DNA of 64,000 nt, taken from positions 34,321-98,320 of the forward strand of contig CANQAV010000005.1 of the NCBI GenBank assembly GCA_947589425.1, written 5' to 3'. Both the position numbers and the translations under genes were made by a program. The notes below the pieces were generated by a model. The model did not search any database, was not told the origin of the DNA, and saw only the letters and a list, made by a program, of their open reading frames with translations. This DNA is from Candidatus Gastranaerophilales bacterium (lineage in GTDB: Bacteria > Cyanobacteriota > Vampirovibrionia > Gastranaerophilales > Gastranaerophilaceae). Below are positions 44,555-54,449 of this stretch, piece by piece. The first letter of the stretch is position 1, and each line of letters opens with the position of its first letter.

Positions 44555-47500
44555 AAAACATTGTGCATTAATTTTTTTATTAAGTTTAACTTTGATTTCA
44601 AGTCCGAGTTTTGCTCAAGACGAAATTAATTCCGAAAAATTACAAAACAGCGATAATCAACCAACTCTTGACAGATTAAACGAACAAAACCCCGAAATTT
44701 ATCCTAAAAGCGTATACGAACTCCAAGAAGTTAAAACAAAAGATGAGAATACAATCACAAAGTATAACTTTGACGACGATGGAAGTCTTGTTGAAAAATT
44801 TTTTAAAGTTGTACTGAAAAAAACAAAATACGGCAAGGAAAATGATGCTTCAACAAAGAAATATTTTCATTGGGAAAACAATAAATACGACAATAAAGTT
44901 TTAACGGAAGTAAAAGATTATACCGAAGAAAAATACAAAGATGAAACAATAATTGAATATAAATACGATAACAACAGCAAAGAAGCGATAACTGTTAATT
45001 CGGGTGAAGAAACATATAAAGAAGGAATTAACGGAAATTTTATTGAAAAAAGTAAAAGCGAAGATAAATCAGGCACTGCAGAAGTTCCGGGAAACGTAAA
45101 AGGAGGAGCAATTGATAATTCCGGTACAATTGGGGATATTTTCGGCAGTTTTGTCGGAAATAATGCTGAAAATACCAACACAAAAGGCTCTTCATATGGT
45201 TTAGGCGGGGCAATATATAATAATAAAGAAGGCGAAATCGGAAATATTACCGGAGATTTTATAGGAAATTATACTTCAGGTTTTGAAGCGCACGGGGGTG
45301 CCATACATAACGAGCATGGAAATATTGACAATATTACCGGAGATTTTATAGGAAATTATACTTCGGGAACGTATTTTACCTATGGCGGTGCAATATATAA
45401 TAATTACGGCGAAATCGGAAATATTACCGGAGATTTTATAGGAAATTATGTAACAAGCACCTCTTTCAAAGCAAAAGGCGGCGGAATAAGTAACTGGTAC
45501 GGTAAAATCGGTGATATCACAGGCAATTTTATAAACAACTATGCTACAAGTGATTTTACAAGCGGACACGGCGGGGCAATATATAACTACTATGGTACAA
45601 TAGGCAAAATTAAAGGCGATTTTATAGGAAATTACGGAAACGCTTCAAACGCCGGAAATAATGCCCAAGCCGGCGGTATAAATAATATGTTCGGCTCAAT
45701 AGAAGAAATAGACGGCGATTTTATAGGAAATTATGCAAAAAATACAAAAGGCTCTGCTTTAGGAGGAGCAATATGCAATACCGGCACAATAGGCAAAATA
45801 ACAGCTAACTTTATAAAAAACTTTTCGATAGGCGGGCAGTCCAGCCAAGGCGGGGTAATAGATAATGAAGGCGGCACAATAGGCAAAATAACAGGTGACT
45901 TTATTGAAAACTTTTCACTAAGCGAAAACGGGGATTCGGCAGGCGGAGTCATAACTAATTTTGAAGGCACTATAGACGATATTACAGGTAATTTTATAAA
46001 CAATTATTCATCAGGTAAAAAAGTTGCACAAGGCGGAGCAATATACAATGATGAAGCTTCAACAATCGGAGAAAAAAGTGAAGACGGAAATGTTACGGGA
46101 GGACTCATAAATGCAAGTTTTGTAAATAACCATGCCGTAACTTCATCATCCGAAGAAGATGCATCTGCTCAAGGCGGGGCAATATGGACAAACAACGACC
46201 TTAATGTAATAGCGGATAAAGGAGTTTCGCTTTTTAAAGGCAATTATGTACAAAAAGGCGAAAACCAAGAAAAAGACTATCAGGCAATCTGGGTTGAAGG
46301 CAAAGACACGCAATTAAATCTTGAAGCCAAAAATGAAGGCAAAATTGTATTTGAAGACAAAATAAACGGAACACAAGGATATAAAATTAACATAAAAGGC
46401 GACAGAAATTCAGATGTCATATTAAACAACAATATTGAAGGACAAGCAAAAATAACCTTGGACGGCACTAATTTACATTTAGGTAAAGACAGTGTTTTAA
46501 ATTCAAACGAACTTACTCTCAATACCGGTCTTTTATCAATGGCAAATAATACTGTCGGTATATCATCCCTAAAAAATCTTTCATTCGTCAATGAAACGGA
46601 TTTTGTCGGAGATGTTGACCTTGAAAATCAAACAATGGACAGATTAACAACCGAAAATTTTGACGGAAGCGGAAAACTAAACGTTGTCGGATTAAACATA
46701 ATAAAAGATACAACAAAAGAAAATGTTGCCGTACTTTTTGCCGAAGAAAACTTCAAAAATCAAGTCGAAAACAAAATATTAAATAACACTCTGCCAAATA
46801 AATATCAAGGGGTATACAGTCCAATTTACATGTATGCCGTTGAATATGATAAAGATTATGCTCAAAACAACCCTCAAAACAAATCTTTACAAGACGGCGG
46901 GTATTTCGTATTCACAAGAGGGGACAAAATATTCAGCGGTGATAATGAATTTAAGGCATACAACCCTGCCGTATTATCTTCTTCGGTAGAAGCGCAAGCA
47001 AACAATGCAATGATGACACAAACAATGAAATTTGCCTTTGAGCATGCGGATGCATTTTCTAAATTGCCAATGCATATAAAAATGTCAAAATTAAACGAAA
47101 GCAAATACAAAAACAAATATGCGATATTGGATAACGGCGGATTACACAACGGACACAATTTTCAATTTGAACAATTGGAAAAACACGCATGGGTCAGACC
47201 GTTCACGGCTTTTGAAAATATAGATTTGAAAAACGGACCCAAAACAAACGCAATATTATACGGAACAATTGTTGGTATAGATAGCGATATCCACAGTCTT
47301 AAAAATGACTGGTACAACGTTCATAGCGCATATATGGGATACATGGGTGCAGATATAGGATACACGGGAGTAAGCACAAATGTTAACGGAGGTTTATTGG
47401 GCTTTACCGAAACTTTATACAAAAATAACTTCTTCACTGCCCTTACGTTGACCGCCGGTGCCGATAATGCAATATCAAACACAATGTATGGCAGCGAAAA

Positions 47501-47972
47501 TAACACTTCGATTTTATCGGGAATTGCATCAAAAACAGGATATAATTTTGAATATCTTGACGGAAAATATATTGTTCAACCGTCATTTATGATTAATTAT
47601 ATGTTTTCTAAAACATTTGATTATAAAAATGCGGCAAATATAAATATCAATTCTTCAACCTTCCACACAATACAATTATATCCGCAAATAAGACTTATCG
47701 CCAACCTGAAAAAAGGATGGCAGCCATATATAAGTGCGGGTGTTGTATTCTCTCCGTTAAGTACGGGACGAATAACCGCAAACAACGTTTTACTGCCAAA
47801 AATGACAACAAGGACATACGCAGAATATGGTCTTGGTCTGCAAAAAATATGGAAAGACAGATTTACGGGCTTTATTCAGGCTATGGTACACAATGGCGGC
47901 AGAAACGGTGTTGCCATAACTGCGGGCTTTACCTGGGAATTAGGTAAAGATCCGAAGAAAGACAACCTGTAA
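44544..47972 (+). CDS. Pmp-like autotransporter, copy 1
   Basis: The 1142-residue protein has a signal peptide (about 1-25, ending SFA) and an acidic, Lys-rich region (26-185). About twelve repeats of roughly 30 residues follow (187-560), each with GGAI-type and FIGN/FVNN-type tetrapeptides. These match the GGAI and FxxN motifs that define chlamydial polymorphic membrane proteins. A beta-helical stretch (560-850) leads into a C-terminal autotransporter barrel (about 870-1142), ending in an amphipathic strand (TAGFTWEL) and a short charged tail. It should be a surface adhesin. The ATG sits one base after an 11-G tract. It is identical in protein sequence to the copy at 48318. Confidence 0.9.
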   Translation: MKFEKHCALIFLLSLTLISSPSFAQDEINSEKLQNSDNQPTLDRLNEQNPEIYPKSVYELQEVKTKDENTITKYNFDDDGSLVEKFFKVVLKKTKYGKENDASTKKYFHWENNKYDNKVLTEVKDYTEEKYKDETIIEYKYDNNSKEAITVNSGEETYKEGINGNFIEKSKSEDKSGTAEVPGNVKGGAIDNSGTIGDIFGSFVGNNAENTNTKGSSYGLGGAIYNNKEGEIGNITGDFIGNYTSGFEAHGGAIHNEHGNIDNITGDFIGNYTSGTYFTYGGAIYNNYGEIGNITGDFIGNYVTSTSFKAKGGGISNWYGKIGDITGNFINNYATSDFTSGHGGAIYNYYGTIGKIKGDFIGNYGNASNAGNNAQAGGINNMFGSIEEIDGDFIGNYAKNTKGSALGGAICNTGTIGKITANFIKNFSIGGQSSQGGVIDNEGGTIGKITGDFIENFSLSENGDSAGGVITNFEGTIDDITGNFINNYSSGKKVAQGGAIYNDEASTIGEKSEDGNVTGGLINASFVNNHAVTSSSEEDASAQGGAIWTNNDLNVIADKGVSLFKGNYVQKGENQEKDYQAIWVEGKDTQLNLEAKNEGKIVFEDKINGTQGYKINIKGDRNSDVILNNNIEGQAKITLDGTNLHLGKDSVLNSNELTLNTGLLSMANNTVGISSLKNLSFVNETDFVGDVDLENQTMDRLTTENFDGSGKLNVVGLNIIKDTTKENVAVLFAEENFKNQVENKILNNTLPNKYQGVYSPIYMYAVEYDKDYAQNNPQNKSLQDGGYFVFTRGDKIFSGDNEFKAYNPAVLSSSVEAQANNAMMTQTMKFAFEHADAFSKLPMHIKMSKLNESKYKNKYAILDNGGLHNGHNFQFEQLEKHAWVRPFTAFENIDLKNGPKTNAILYGTIVGIDSDIHSLKNDWYNVHSAYMGYMGADIGYTGVSTNVNGGLLGFTETLYKNNFFTALTLTAGADNAISNTMYGSENNTSILSGIASKTGYNFEYLDGKYIVQPSFMINYMFSKTFDYKNAANININSSTFHTIQLYPQIRLIANLKKGWQPYISAGVVFSPLSTGRITANNVLLPKMTTRTYAEYGLGLQKIWKDRFTGFIQAMVHNGGRNGVAITAGFTWELGKDPKKDNL

Positions 47973-47977
47973 TTATA

Positions 47978-48105
47978 TTATGGAATAGTTATATATCTTG
48001 CTTCATCCACACCGTCAATTCGGACAATCTTTTCAAGCGTTTTTAGTTCAACCATGCTGTCAACGCTTATTATCATGATTGATTTTTCGGATTTGTTAGG
48101 GTGTT
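47978..48105 (-). pseudogene. 3' remnant of serA (duplication scar)
   Basis: The minus strand encodes the C-terminal 42 or so residues of SerA (…NKSEKSIMIISVDSM… to …ARYITIP-stop), identical to 51752-51879 where serA is intact. The fragment stops at the GGGTGTT junction and has no start. It marks the right end of unit 1. The 345-bp gap to the next gene otherwise contains the second copy of the leader. Confidence 0.9.
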
Positions 48106-48106
48106 T

Positions 48107-48160
48107 CCTATCGCCTTATTTAGTGTTTATGTGATTTTGCTAAATGGATAGGTTTTTTTT
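48107..48160 (+). terminator. Terminator between the two autotransporter genes (copy 2)
   Basis: It is the same hairpin as at 44334 but with eight T after the stem. Here it would end transcription coming from the first autotransporter gene. Confidence 0.68.
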
Positions 48161-48262
48161 CAAAACCCCCGGCCTTTTAATATTTTATTCTTGATAAAAA
48201 TTAAAAAAGCGTGGAATTATCAAAGCAAAAGTGTAAATCTTAGGAATTAAGAGGATAATACC

Positions 48263-48328
48263 ATGAGAGAAATTATGATTCCCCTCAATTGGCTTACGCA
48301 AGTAAGGGGGGGGGGGTATGAAATTTGA
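48263..48328 (+). promoter_or_regulatory. Upstream ORF with G tract, copy 2
   Basis: This repeats the copy 1 arrangement: AAGAGGA, ATG at 48263, 11 G at 48306-48316, and a TGA overlapping the second autotransporter start. It is again 55 nt from the main ATG, so both copies are in the same frame state in this assembly. Confidence 0.6.
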
Positions 48329-51300
48329 AAAACATTGTGCATTAATTTTTTTATTAAGTTTAACTTTGATTTCAAGTCCGAGTTTTGCTCAAGACGAAAT
48401 TAATTCCGAAAAATTACAAAACAGCGATAATCAACCAACTCTTGACAGATTAAACGAACAAAACCCCGAAATTTATCCTAAAAGCGTATACGAACTCCAA
48501 GAAGTTAAAACAAAAGATGAGAATACAATCACAAAGTATAACTTTGACGACGATGGAAGTCTTGTTGAAAAATTTTTTAAAGTTGTACTGAAAAAAACAA
48601 AATACGGCAAGGAAAATGATGCTTCAACAAAGAAATATTTTCATTGGGAAAACAATAAATACGACAATAAAGTTTTAACGGAAGTAAAAGATTATACCGA
48701 AGAAAAATACAAAGATGAAACAATAATTGAATATAAATACGATAACAACAGCAAAGAAGCGATAACTGTTAATTCGGGTGAAGAAACATATAAAGAAGGA
48801 ATTAACGGAAATTTTATTGAAAAAAGTAAAAGCGAAGATAAATCAGGCACTGCAGAAGTTCCGGGAAACGTAAAAGGAGGAGCAATTGATAATTCCGGTA
48901 CAATTGGGGATATTTTCGGCAGTTTTGTCGGAAATAATGCTGAAAATACCAACACAAAAGGCTCTTCATATGGTTTAGGCGGGGCAATATATAATAATAA
49001 AGAAGGCGAAATCGGAAATATTACCGGAGATTTTATAGGAAATTATACTTCAGGTTTTGAAGCGCACGGGGGTGCCATACATAACGAGCATGGAAATATT
49101 GACAATATTACCGGAGATTTTATAGGAAATTATACTTCGGGAACGTATTTTACCTATGGCGGTGCAATATATAATAATTACGGCGAAATCGGAAATATTA
49201 CCGGAGATTTTATAGGAAATTATGTAACAAGCACCTCTTTCAAAGCAAAAGGCGGCGGAATAAGTAACTGGTACGGTAAAATCGGTGATATCACAGGCAA
49301 TTTTATAAACAACTATGCTACAAGTGATTTTACAAGCGGACACGGCGGGGCAATATATAACTACTATGGTACAATAGGCAAAATTAAAGGCGATTTTATA
49401 GGAAATTACGGAAACGCTTCAAACGCCGGAAATAATGCCCAAGCCGGCGGTATAAATAATATGTTCGGCTCAATAGAAGAAATAGACGGCGATTTTATAG
49501 GAAATTATGCAAAAAATACAAAAGGCTCTGCTTTAGGAGGAGCAATATGCAATACCGGCACAATAGGCAAAATAACAGCTAACTTTATAAAAAACTTTTC
49601 GATAGGCGGGCAGTCCAGCCAAGGCGGGGTAATAGATAATGAAGGCGGCACAATAGGCAAAATAACAGGTGACTTTATTGAAAACTTTTCACTAAGCGAA
49701 AACGGGGATTCGGCAGGCGGAGTCATAACTAATTTTGAAGGCACTATAGACGATATTACAGGTAATTTTATAAACAATTATTCATCAGGTAAAAAAGTTG
49801 CACAAGGCGGAGCAATATACAATGATGAAGCTTCAACAATCGGAGAAAAAAGTGAAGACGGAAATGTTACGGGAGGACTCATAAATGCAAGTTTTGTAAA
49901 TAACCATGCCGTAACTTCATCATCCGAAGAAGATGCATCTGCTCAAGGCGGGGCAATATGGACAAACAACGACCTTAATGTAATAGCGGATAAAGGAGTT
50001 TCGCTTTTTAAAGGCAATTATGTACAAAAAGGCGAAAACCAAGAAAAAGACTATCAGGCAATCTGGGTTGAAGGCAAAGACACGCAATTAAATCTTGAAG
50101 CCAAAAATGAAGGCAAAATTGTATTTGAAGACAAAATAAACGGAACACAAGGATATAAAATTAACATAAAAGGCGACAGAAATTCAGATGTCATATTAAA
50201 CAACAATATTGAAGGACAAGCAAAAATAACCTTGGACGGCACTAATTTACATTTAGGTAAAGACAGTGTTTTAAATTCAAACGAACTTACTCTCAATACC
50301 GGTCTTTTATCAATGGCAAATAATACTGTCGGTATATCATCCCTAAAAAATCTTTCATTCGTCAATGAAACGGATTTTGTCGGAGATGTTGACCTTGAAA
50401 ATCAAACAATGGACAGATTAACAACCGAAAATTTTGACGGAAGCGGAAAACTAAACGTTGTCGGATTAAACATAATAAAAGATACAACAAAAGAAAATGT
50501 TGCCGTACTTTTTGCCGAAGAAAACTTCAAAAATCAAGTCGAAAACAAAATATTAAATAACACTCTGCCAAATAAATATCAAGGGGTATACAGTCCAATT
50601 TACATGTATGCCGTTGAATATGATAAAGATTATGCTCAAAACAACCCTCAAAACAAATCTTTACAAGACGGCGGGTATTTCGTATTCACAAGAGGGGACA
50701 AAATATTCAGCGGTGATAATGAATTTAAGGCATACAACCCTGCCGTATTATCTTCTTCGGTAGAAGCGCAAGCAAACAATGCAATGATGACACAAACAAT
50801 GAAATTTGCCTTTGAGCATGCGGATGCATTTTCTAAATTGCCAATGCATATAAAAATGTCAAAATTAAACGAAAGCAAATACAAAAACAAATATGCGATA
50901 TTGGATAACGGCGGATTACACAACGGACACAATTTTCAATTTGAACAATTGGAAAAACACGCATGGGTCAGACCGTTCACGGCTTTTGAAAATATAGATT
51001 TGAAAAACGGACCCAAAACAAACGCAATATTATACGGAACAATTGTTGGTATAGATAGCGATATCCACAGTCTTAAAAATGACTGGTACAACGTTCATAG
51101 CGCATATATGGGATACATGGGTGCAGATATAGGATACACGGGAGTAAGCACAAATGTTAACGGAGGTTTATTGGGCTTTACCGAAACTTTATACAAAAAT
51201 AACTTCTTCACTGCCCTTACGTTGACCGCCGGTGCCGATAATGCAATATCAAACACAATGTATGGCAGCGAAAATAACACTTCGATTTTATCGGGAATTG

Positions 51301-51746
51301 CATCAAAAACAGGATATAATTTTGAATATCTTGACGGAAAATATATTGTTCAACCGTCATTTATGATTAATTATATGTTTTCTAAAACATTTGATTATAA
51401 AAATGCGGCAAATATAAATATCAATTCTTCAACCTTCCACACAATACAATTATATCCGCAAATAAGACTTATCGCCAACCTGAAAAAAGGATGGCAGCCA
51501 TATATAAGTGCGGGTGTTGTATTCTCTCCGTTAAGTACGGGACGAATAACCGCAAACAACGTTTTACTGCCAAAAATGACAACAAGGACATACGCAGAAT
51601 ATGGTCTTGGTCTGCAAAAAATATGGAAAGACAGATTTACGGGCTTTATTCAGGCTATGGTACACAATGGCGGCAGAAACGGTGTTGCCATAACTGCGGG
51701 CTTTACCTGGGAATTAGGTAAAGATCCGAAGAAAGACAACCTGTAA
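48318..51746 (+). CDS. Pmp-like autotransporter, copy 2
   Basis: This is a second 1142-residue gene, identical in translation to the one at 44544 and with the same signal peptide, GGAI/FxxN repeat passenger and C-terminal barrel. The reading frames on other strands also coincide, which shows that the DNA is identical or nearly so. It has its own terminator-insulated leader, uORF and G tract, so it could be switched independently of copy 1. It ends 5 nt from the convergent serA stop, with no terminator visible between. Confidence 0.9.
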   Translation: MKFEKHCALIFLLSLTLISSPSFAQDEINSEKLQNSDNQPTLDRLNEQNPEIYPKSVYELQEVKTKDENTITKYNFDDDGSLVEKFFKVVLKKTKYGKENDASTKKYFHWENNKYDNKVLTEVKDYTEEKYKDETIIEYKYDNNSKEAITVNSGEETYKEGINGNFIEKSKSEDKSGTAEVPGNVKGGAIDNSGTIGDIFGSFVGNNAENTNTKGSSYGLGGAIYNNKEGEIGNITGDFIGNYTSGFEAHGGAIHNEHGNIDNITGDFIGNYTSGTYFTYGGAIYNNYGEIGNITGDFIGNYVTSTSFKAKGGGISNWYGKIGDITGNFINNYATSDFTSGHGGAIYNYYGTIGKIKGDFIGNYGNASNAGNNAQAGGINNMFGSIEEIDGDFIGNYAKNTKGSALGGAICNTGTIGKITANFIKNFSIGGQSSQGGVIDNEGGTIGKITGDFIENFSLSENGDSAGGVITNFEGTIDDITGNFINNYSSGKKVAQGGAIYNDEASTIGEKSEDGNVTGGLINASFVNNHAVTSSSEEDASAQGGAIWTNNDLNVIADKGVSLFKGNYVQKGENQEKDYQAIWVEGKDTQLNLEAKNEGKIVFEDKINGTQGYKINIKGDRNSDVILNNNIEGQAKITLDGTNLHLGKDSVLNSNELTLNTGLLSMANNTVGISSLKNLSFVNETDFVGDVDLENQTMDRLTTENFDGSGKLNVVGLNIIKDTTKENVAVLFAEENFKNQVENKILNNTLPNKYQGVYSPIYMYAVEYDKDYAQNNPQNKSLQDGGYFVFTRGDKIFSGDNEFKAYNPAVLSSSVEAQANNAMMTQTMKFAFEHADAFSKLPMHIKMSKLNESKYKNKYAILDNGGLHNGHNFQFEQLEKHAWVRPFTAFENIDLKNGPKTNAILYGTIVGIDSDIHSLKNDWYNVHSAYMGYMGADIGYTGVSTNVNGGLLGFTETLYKNNFFTALTLTAGADNAISNTMYGSENNTSILSGIASKTGYNFEYLDGKYIVQPSFMINYMFSKTFDYKNAANININSSTFHTIQLYPQIRLIANLKKGWQPYISAGVVFSPLSTGRITANNVLLPKMTTRTYAEYGLGLQKIWKDRFTGFIQAMVHNGGRNGVAITAGFTWELGKDPKKDNL

Positions 51747-51751
51747 TTATA

Positions 51752-53338
51752 TTATGGAATAGTTATATATCTTGCTTCATCCACACCGTCAATTCGGACA
51801 ATCTTTTCAAGCGTTTTTAGTTCAACCATGCTGTCAACGCTTATTATCATGATTGATTTTTCGGATTTGTTAGGGTGTTCTACTACCTGCATGCCTGAAA
51901 TATTAACATTATCCGCACCCAAAACCCCGGCAGTAAGAGCTACCATGTTGGGTTTATTAATATGAGGAACTAAAAGCATATGTTTTTTAGGCTCGATTGA
52001 AGTAATGTAATCGTTAAGCTGTATAATTCTTTTAACCCCTTTTGCAATCAATATTCCCTTAACAAGAGCCTCAGAATATGAAGTTTTAATCTTAACTTCA
52101 ATAACGTCGTGTATATCGTTTGTTTTTGAAGTTTTAATTTCAATTCCCCTTTGTTTTGCAATTATGGGAGCATTAACATAATTAACCCCGAGAATGTTTG
52201 AACTTAAAACACCTTTTAATATAGCAATTTCCAAAGGCGAAATATCAAGTTCGGACAATTTTCCGCCCACCGAGATGTTAATTTCTTTAACCGCTCCTTC
52301 ACGTTCGGATAATTGAGTTGCAATTTGAGCGATATTTTCGGCAAGCTCCATATAATCTTTAACCGCTTCAAGTTTTTGAGGCTTCAGAGCAGGAATATTA
52401 ATTGCACTTGTTGCATTTCTTCCTTCAAGAACATCCACAACCTGATGTGCAACATCAAGCGCAACATTAATTTGAGCCTCATCCGTGCTTGCTCCTAAGT
52501 GAGGAGTTAAAACAACATTTTTATCAAATTTTAAAAGAGGAGATTCATCAATATGCTTTTCATCTTCATAAACATCAATTGCACATTGCGCAACCTGTCC
52601 TTCTTCAAGGGCTTTGGCAAGCGCTTTTTCGTCAATTATTCCCCCTCTTGCGCAATTTATTATACGAACACCTTTTTTCATTCGATTTAGGGTGTTTGTG
52701 TTAATTAAACCCGTTGTTTCTTTGGTTTTTGGAGTGTGAATTGTAATAAAATCGCACTGTCCCCAAAAATCATCCAGATGCGGGCAGTATTGAGCGCCTA
52801 ATTTTTCAACCGCTTCTTTAGATGCATAAGGGTCAAAAACAATGACTTTCATTCCCAAAGCAAGAGCGGCATTTAATACGTGGCTACCTATTTTACCAAG
52901 ACCTATGATACCTAAAACCTTGTTATATACTTCAACACCCGTGAATTTAGAGCGTTCCCACAAGCCTTTTTTAACGGAAGCATCCGCAGAAGGTATATTT
53001 CTTGCCATTGACATCATCATGGCAATTGTATGTTCGGCTGCCGCATGGGTATTTCCGTCAGGAGAGTTTACAACAATAATACCCTTTTGAGTAGCGCTTG
53101 CAACATCAATATTATCTACACCGACGCCTGCTCTGCCTATGATTTTTAATTTCTTTCCGGCTTCAATTACTTTTGATGTCACTTTTGTTTGTGAACGAAC
53201 TAAAAGTGCATCATATTCTCCTATTATTTCACAGAGTTTATCTTCATCCATTGTAGGAAGATTATCCGCCTGAGCAGCTTTTGAAACAATTTTTACAGCC
53301 AAATCATTGATTTTGTCTGTTATTAATACTTTTGCCAT
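51752..53338 (-). CDS. serA: D-3-phosphoglycerate dehydrogenase
   Basis: The 528-residue first enzyme of serine synthesis is the long form. The N-terminal catalytic half has VGVDNIDV, the Rossmann loop GLGKIGSHV, CARGGIIDEKAL and LTPHLGAS (catalytic His). An intervening domain (about 320-450) and a C-terminal ACT domain (about 455-528), the usual site of serine feedback, follow. AAGGAG precedes the start. Its 3' 128 bp are duplicated at 47978. It follows the GNAT gene by 24 nt and is probably co-transcribed with it. Confidence 0.96.
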   Translation of the reverse strand: MAKVLITDKINDLAVKIVSKAAQADNLPTMDEDKLCEIIGEYDALLVRSQTKVTSKVIEAGKKLKIIGRAGVGVDNIDVASATQKGIIVVNSPDGNTHAAAEHTIAMMMSMARNIPSADASVKKGLWERSKFTGVEVYNKVLGIIGLGKIGSHVLNAALALGMKVIVFDPYASKEAVEKLGAQYCPHLDDFWGQCDFITIHTPKTKETTGLINTNTLNRMKKGVRIINCARGGIIDEKALAKALEEGQVAQCAIDVYEDEKHIDESPLLKFDKNVVLTPHLGASTDEAQINVALDVAHQVVDVLEGRNATSAINIPALKPQKLEAVKDYMELAENIAQIATQLSEREGAVKEINISVGGKLSELDISPLEIAILKGVLSSNILGVNYVNAPIIAKQRGIEIKTSKTNDIHDVIEVKIKTSYSEALVKGILIAKGVKRIIQLNDYITSIEPKKHMLLVPHINKPNMVALTAGVLGADNVNISGMQVVEHPNKSEKSIMIISVDSMVELKTLEKIVRIDGVDEARYITIP

Positions 53339-53362
53339 TTTTGCTCCTTAAAATATTATAAA

Positions 53363-54337
53363 CTATCCTTTTGGCAAATATCCTTGCGAATATCTGTATG
53401 ATTGAACAAAGCCTGCCGATTCATACATCTTAACGGCGCTCTGTAAATTTAAATCCAAACTTGCATTTAATTCATTTAACTCGACAATTCCGCCCTGGTG
53501 AAGTTTAATTACATCAAGCACGGAAGATTTAACAAGGGATTTTGACAATTTTTGACCTCTGTGATTTTCTAAAATGCCTATTAAAGGAAGATTTGCAATT
53601 CCGTCCCCAGTAACGTTTGCAAGACAGAAGCCAACGAGTTTGTTTTCATAAAGAAGGATTTTACTTGCCTGTGGTAAAAATCTTCCGTAAACCGAATTTG
53701 TAATTTTATAGGTGATATCACGACAGCCTTCGATTGTTAAAAATCTAGGGTCAAAATTGATATCGGAAGAATTTTTAAATGAAGCATGTATTGCCTGTGC
53801 AAGTTCTTCAAAATAAATATCTCTGTATGGTGTTAATTTATAGCCTATCGGAAGCTCCAAAAAATTAAACTGGGAGATATCTTTAATCAATTGTTTATTT
53901 TTAATATCAAAAACAACAACTCCCGTATCAATAAACTTAAATCCGAACTCGGCAACAAAACTTTTAAATGTTTCCTGTACTCCAAGCATGGCATAACTTA
54001 CCGCAGCATGTTTTCTTTGAGAACGTGTTAAGTCCATAAACTTTTCAAAAAGAAATCTTCTTTTTTCGTTTGTATTCTCGCCTGTTAAAACATGTACAAC
54101 AAAAAGCTCAATAACATCCTGCGGAATTGTGGTATATGCAAGAAAACCCGTGGGAATTGAATCTTCCAATAAAACCAAGCAATTAATCAGCCCTTTTTTA
54201 AAAGAATCAATAAAATCGTCATATAAAAGCGGGTCTATTTCAAACTTATAATCCGTTCTTGCTTTAAGGCGAAAGTCGTTGTATGCGCCTTGAAATACTC
54301 TGAAATATTTTTCTTCTAATATAGCAACTTCATACAT
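53363..54337 (-). CDS. GNAT-family N-acetyltransferase, possibly double-domain
   Basis: The 324-residue protein has a C-terminal GNAT fold (about 215-320). ILLYENKLVGFCL forms the central strands, an acetyl-CoA loop-like stretch ENHRGQKLSKSLV follows, and the terminal AVKMYESAGFVQSYRY is characteristic. The N-terminal half has a weaker repeat of the pattern (SIPTGFLAYT; GFKFIDTGVVVF), so it may be a tandem GNAT. The substrate is unknown. Position ahead of serA suggests common transcription rather than a shared pathway. Confidence 0.82.
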   Translation of the reverse strand: MYEVAILEEKYFRVFQGAYNDFRLKARTDYKFEIDPLLYDDFIDSFKKGLINCLVLLEDSIPTGFLAYTTIPQDVIELFVVHVLTGENTNEKRRFLFEKFMDLTRSQRKHAAVSYAMLGVQETFKSFVAEFGFKFIDTGVVVFDIKNKQLIKDISQFNFLELPIGYKLTPYRDIYFEELAQAIHASFKNSSDINFDPRFLTIEGCRDITYKITNSVYGRFLPQASKILLYENKLVGFCLANVTGDGIANLPLIGILENHRGQKLSKSLVKSSVLDVIKLHQGGIVELNELNASLDLNLQSAVKMYESAGFVQSYRYSQGYLPKG

Positions 54338-54365
54338 AAAAGCAATACTCTCTTGATTTTTATAA

Positions 54366-54395
54366 ATTGTACCATGGAAATATTTTAATTTTCAA
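54366..54395 (-). promoter_or_regulatory. Promoter of the GNAT-serA operon
   Basis: On the minus strand TTGAAA, an 18-bp spacer and TACAAT lie about 29 nt before the GNAT start codon. The rest of the 112-bp gap to ribBA contains a short direct repeat (GTATAGTT twice). Confidence 0.55.
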
Positions 54396-54449
54396 ATTTT
54401 ATGTATAGTTTTGTATAGTTATAAGCATGACTCAAGTACGGGAATAATT

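Larger units (their letters stand above)
44326..48098. repeat. Tandem duplication, unit 1 (3,773 bp)
   Basis: The unit starts at GGGTGTT (44326-44332) and holds a terminator, the leader with uORF and G tract, the autotransporter gene and the last 40 or so codons of serA. It is followed directly by unit 2, which also begins with GGGTGTT (48099-48105). Confidence 0.93.
48099..51872. repeat. Tandem duplication, unit 2 (3,774 bp)
   Basis: The second copy of the unit is followed at 51873-51879 by the third GGGTGTT, inside intact serA. Compared with unit 1 I find four substitutions and one extra T, all in the first 135 bp; the rest reads identically by eye. Confidence 0.93.

Noticed and set aside
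45276..45569. Minus-strand frames inside the autotransporter genes, present in both copies
   Set aside because: They recur because the DNA is duplicated. They lack ribosome sites and are shadows of the plus-strand gene.
45102..46230. Repetitive DNA in the autotransporter considered as a CRISPR array
   Set aside because: The repeats are in frame, code for GGAI/FxxN units and lack constant repeats with unique spacers. No CRISPR array or cas gene was seen anywhere in the window.
47978..48105. serA-like coding sequence between the autotransporter genes
   Set aside because: It has only the last 42 or so codons and no start, so it is a duplication scar and not a second gene.
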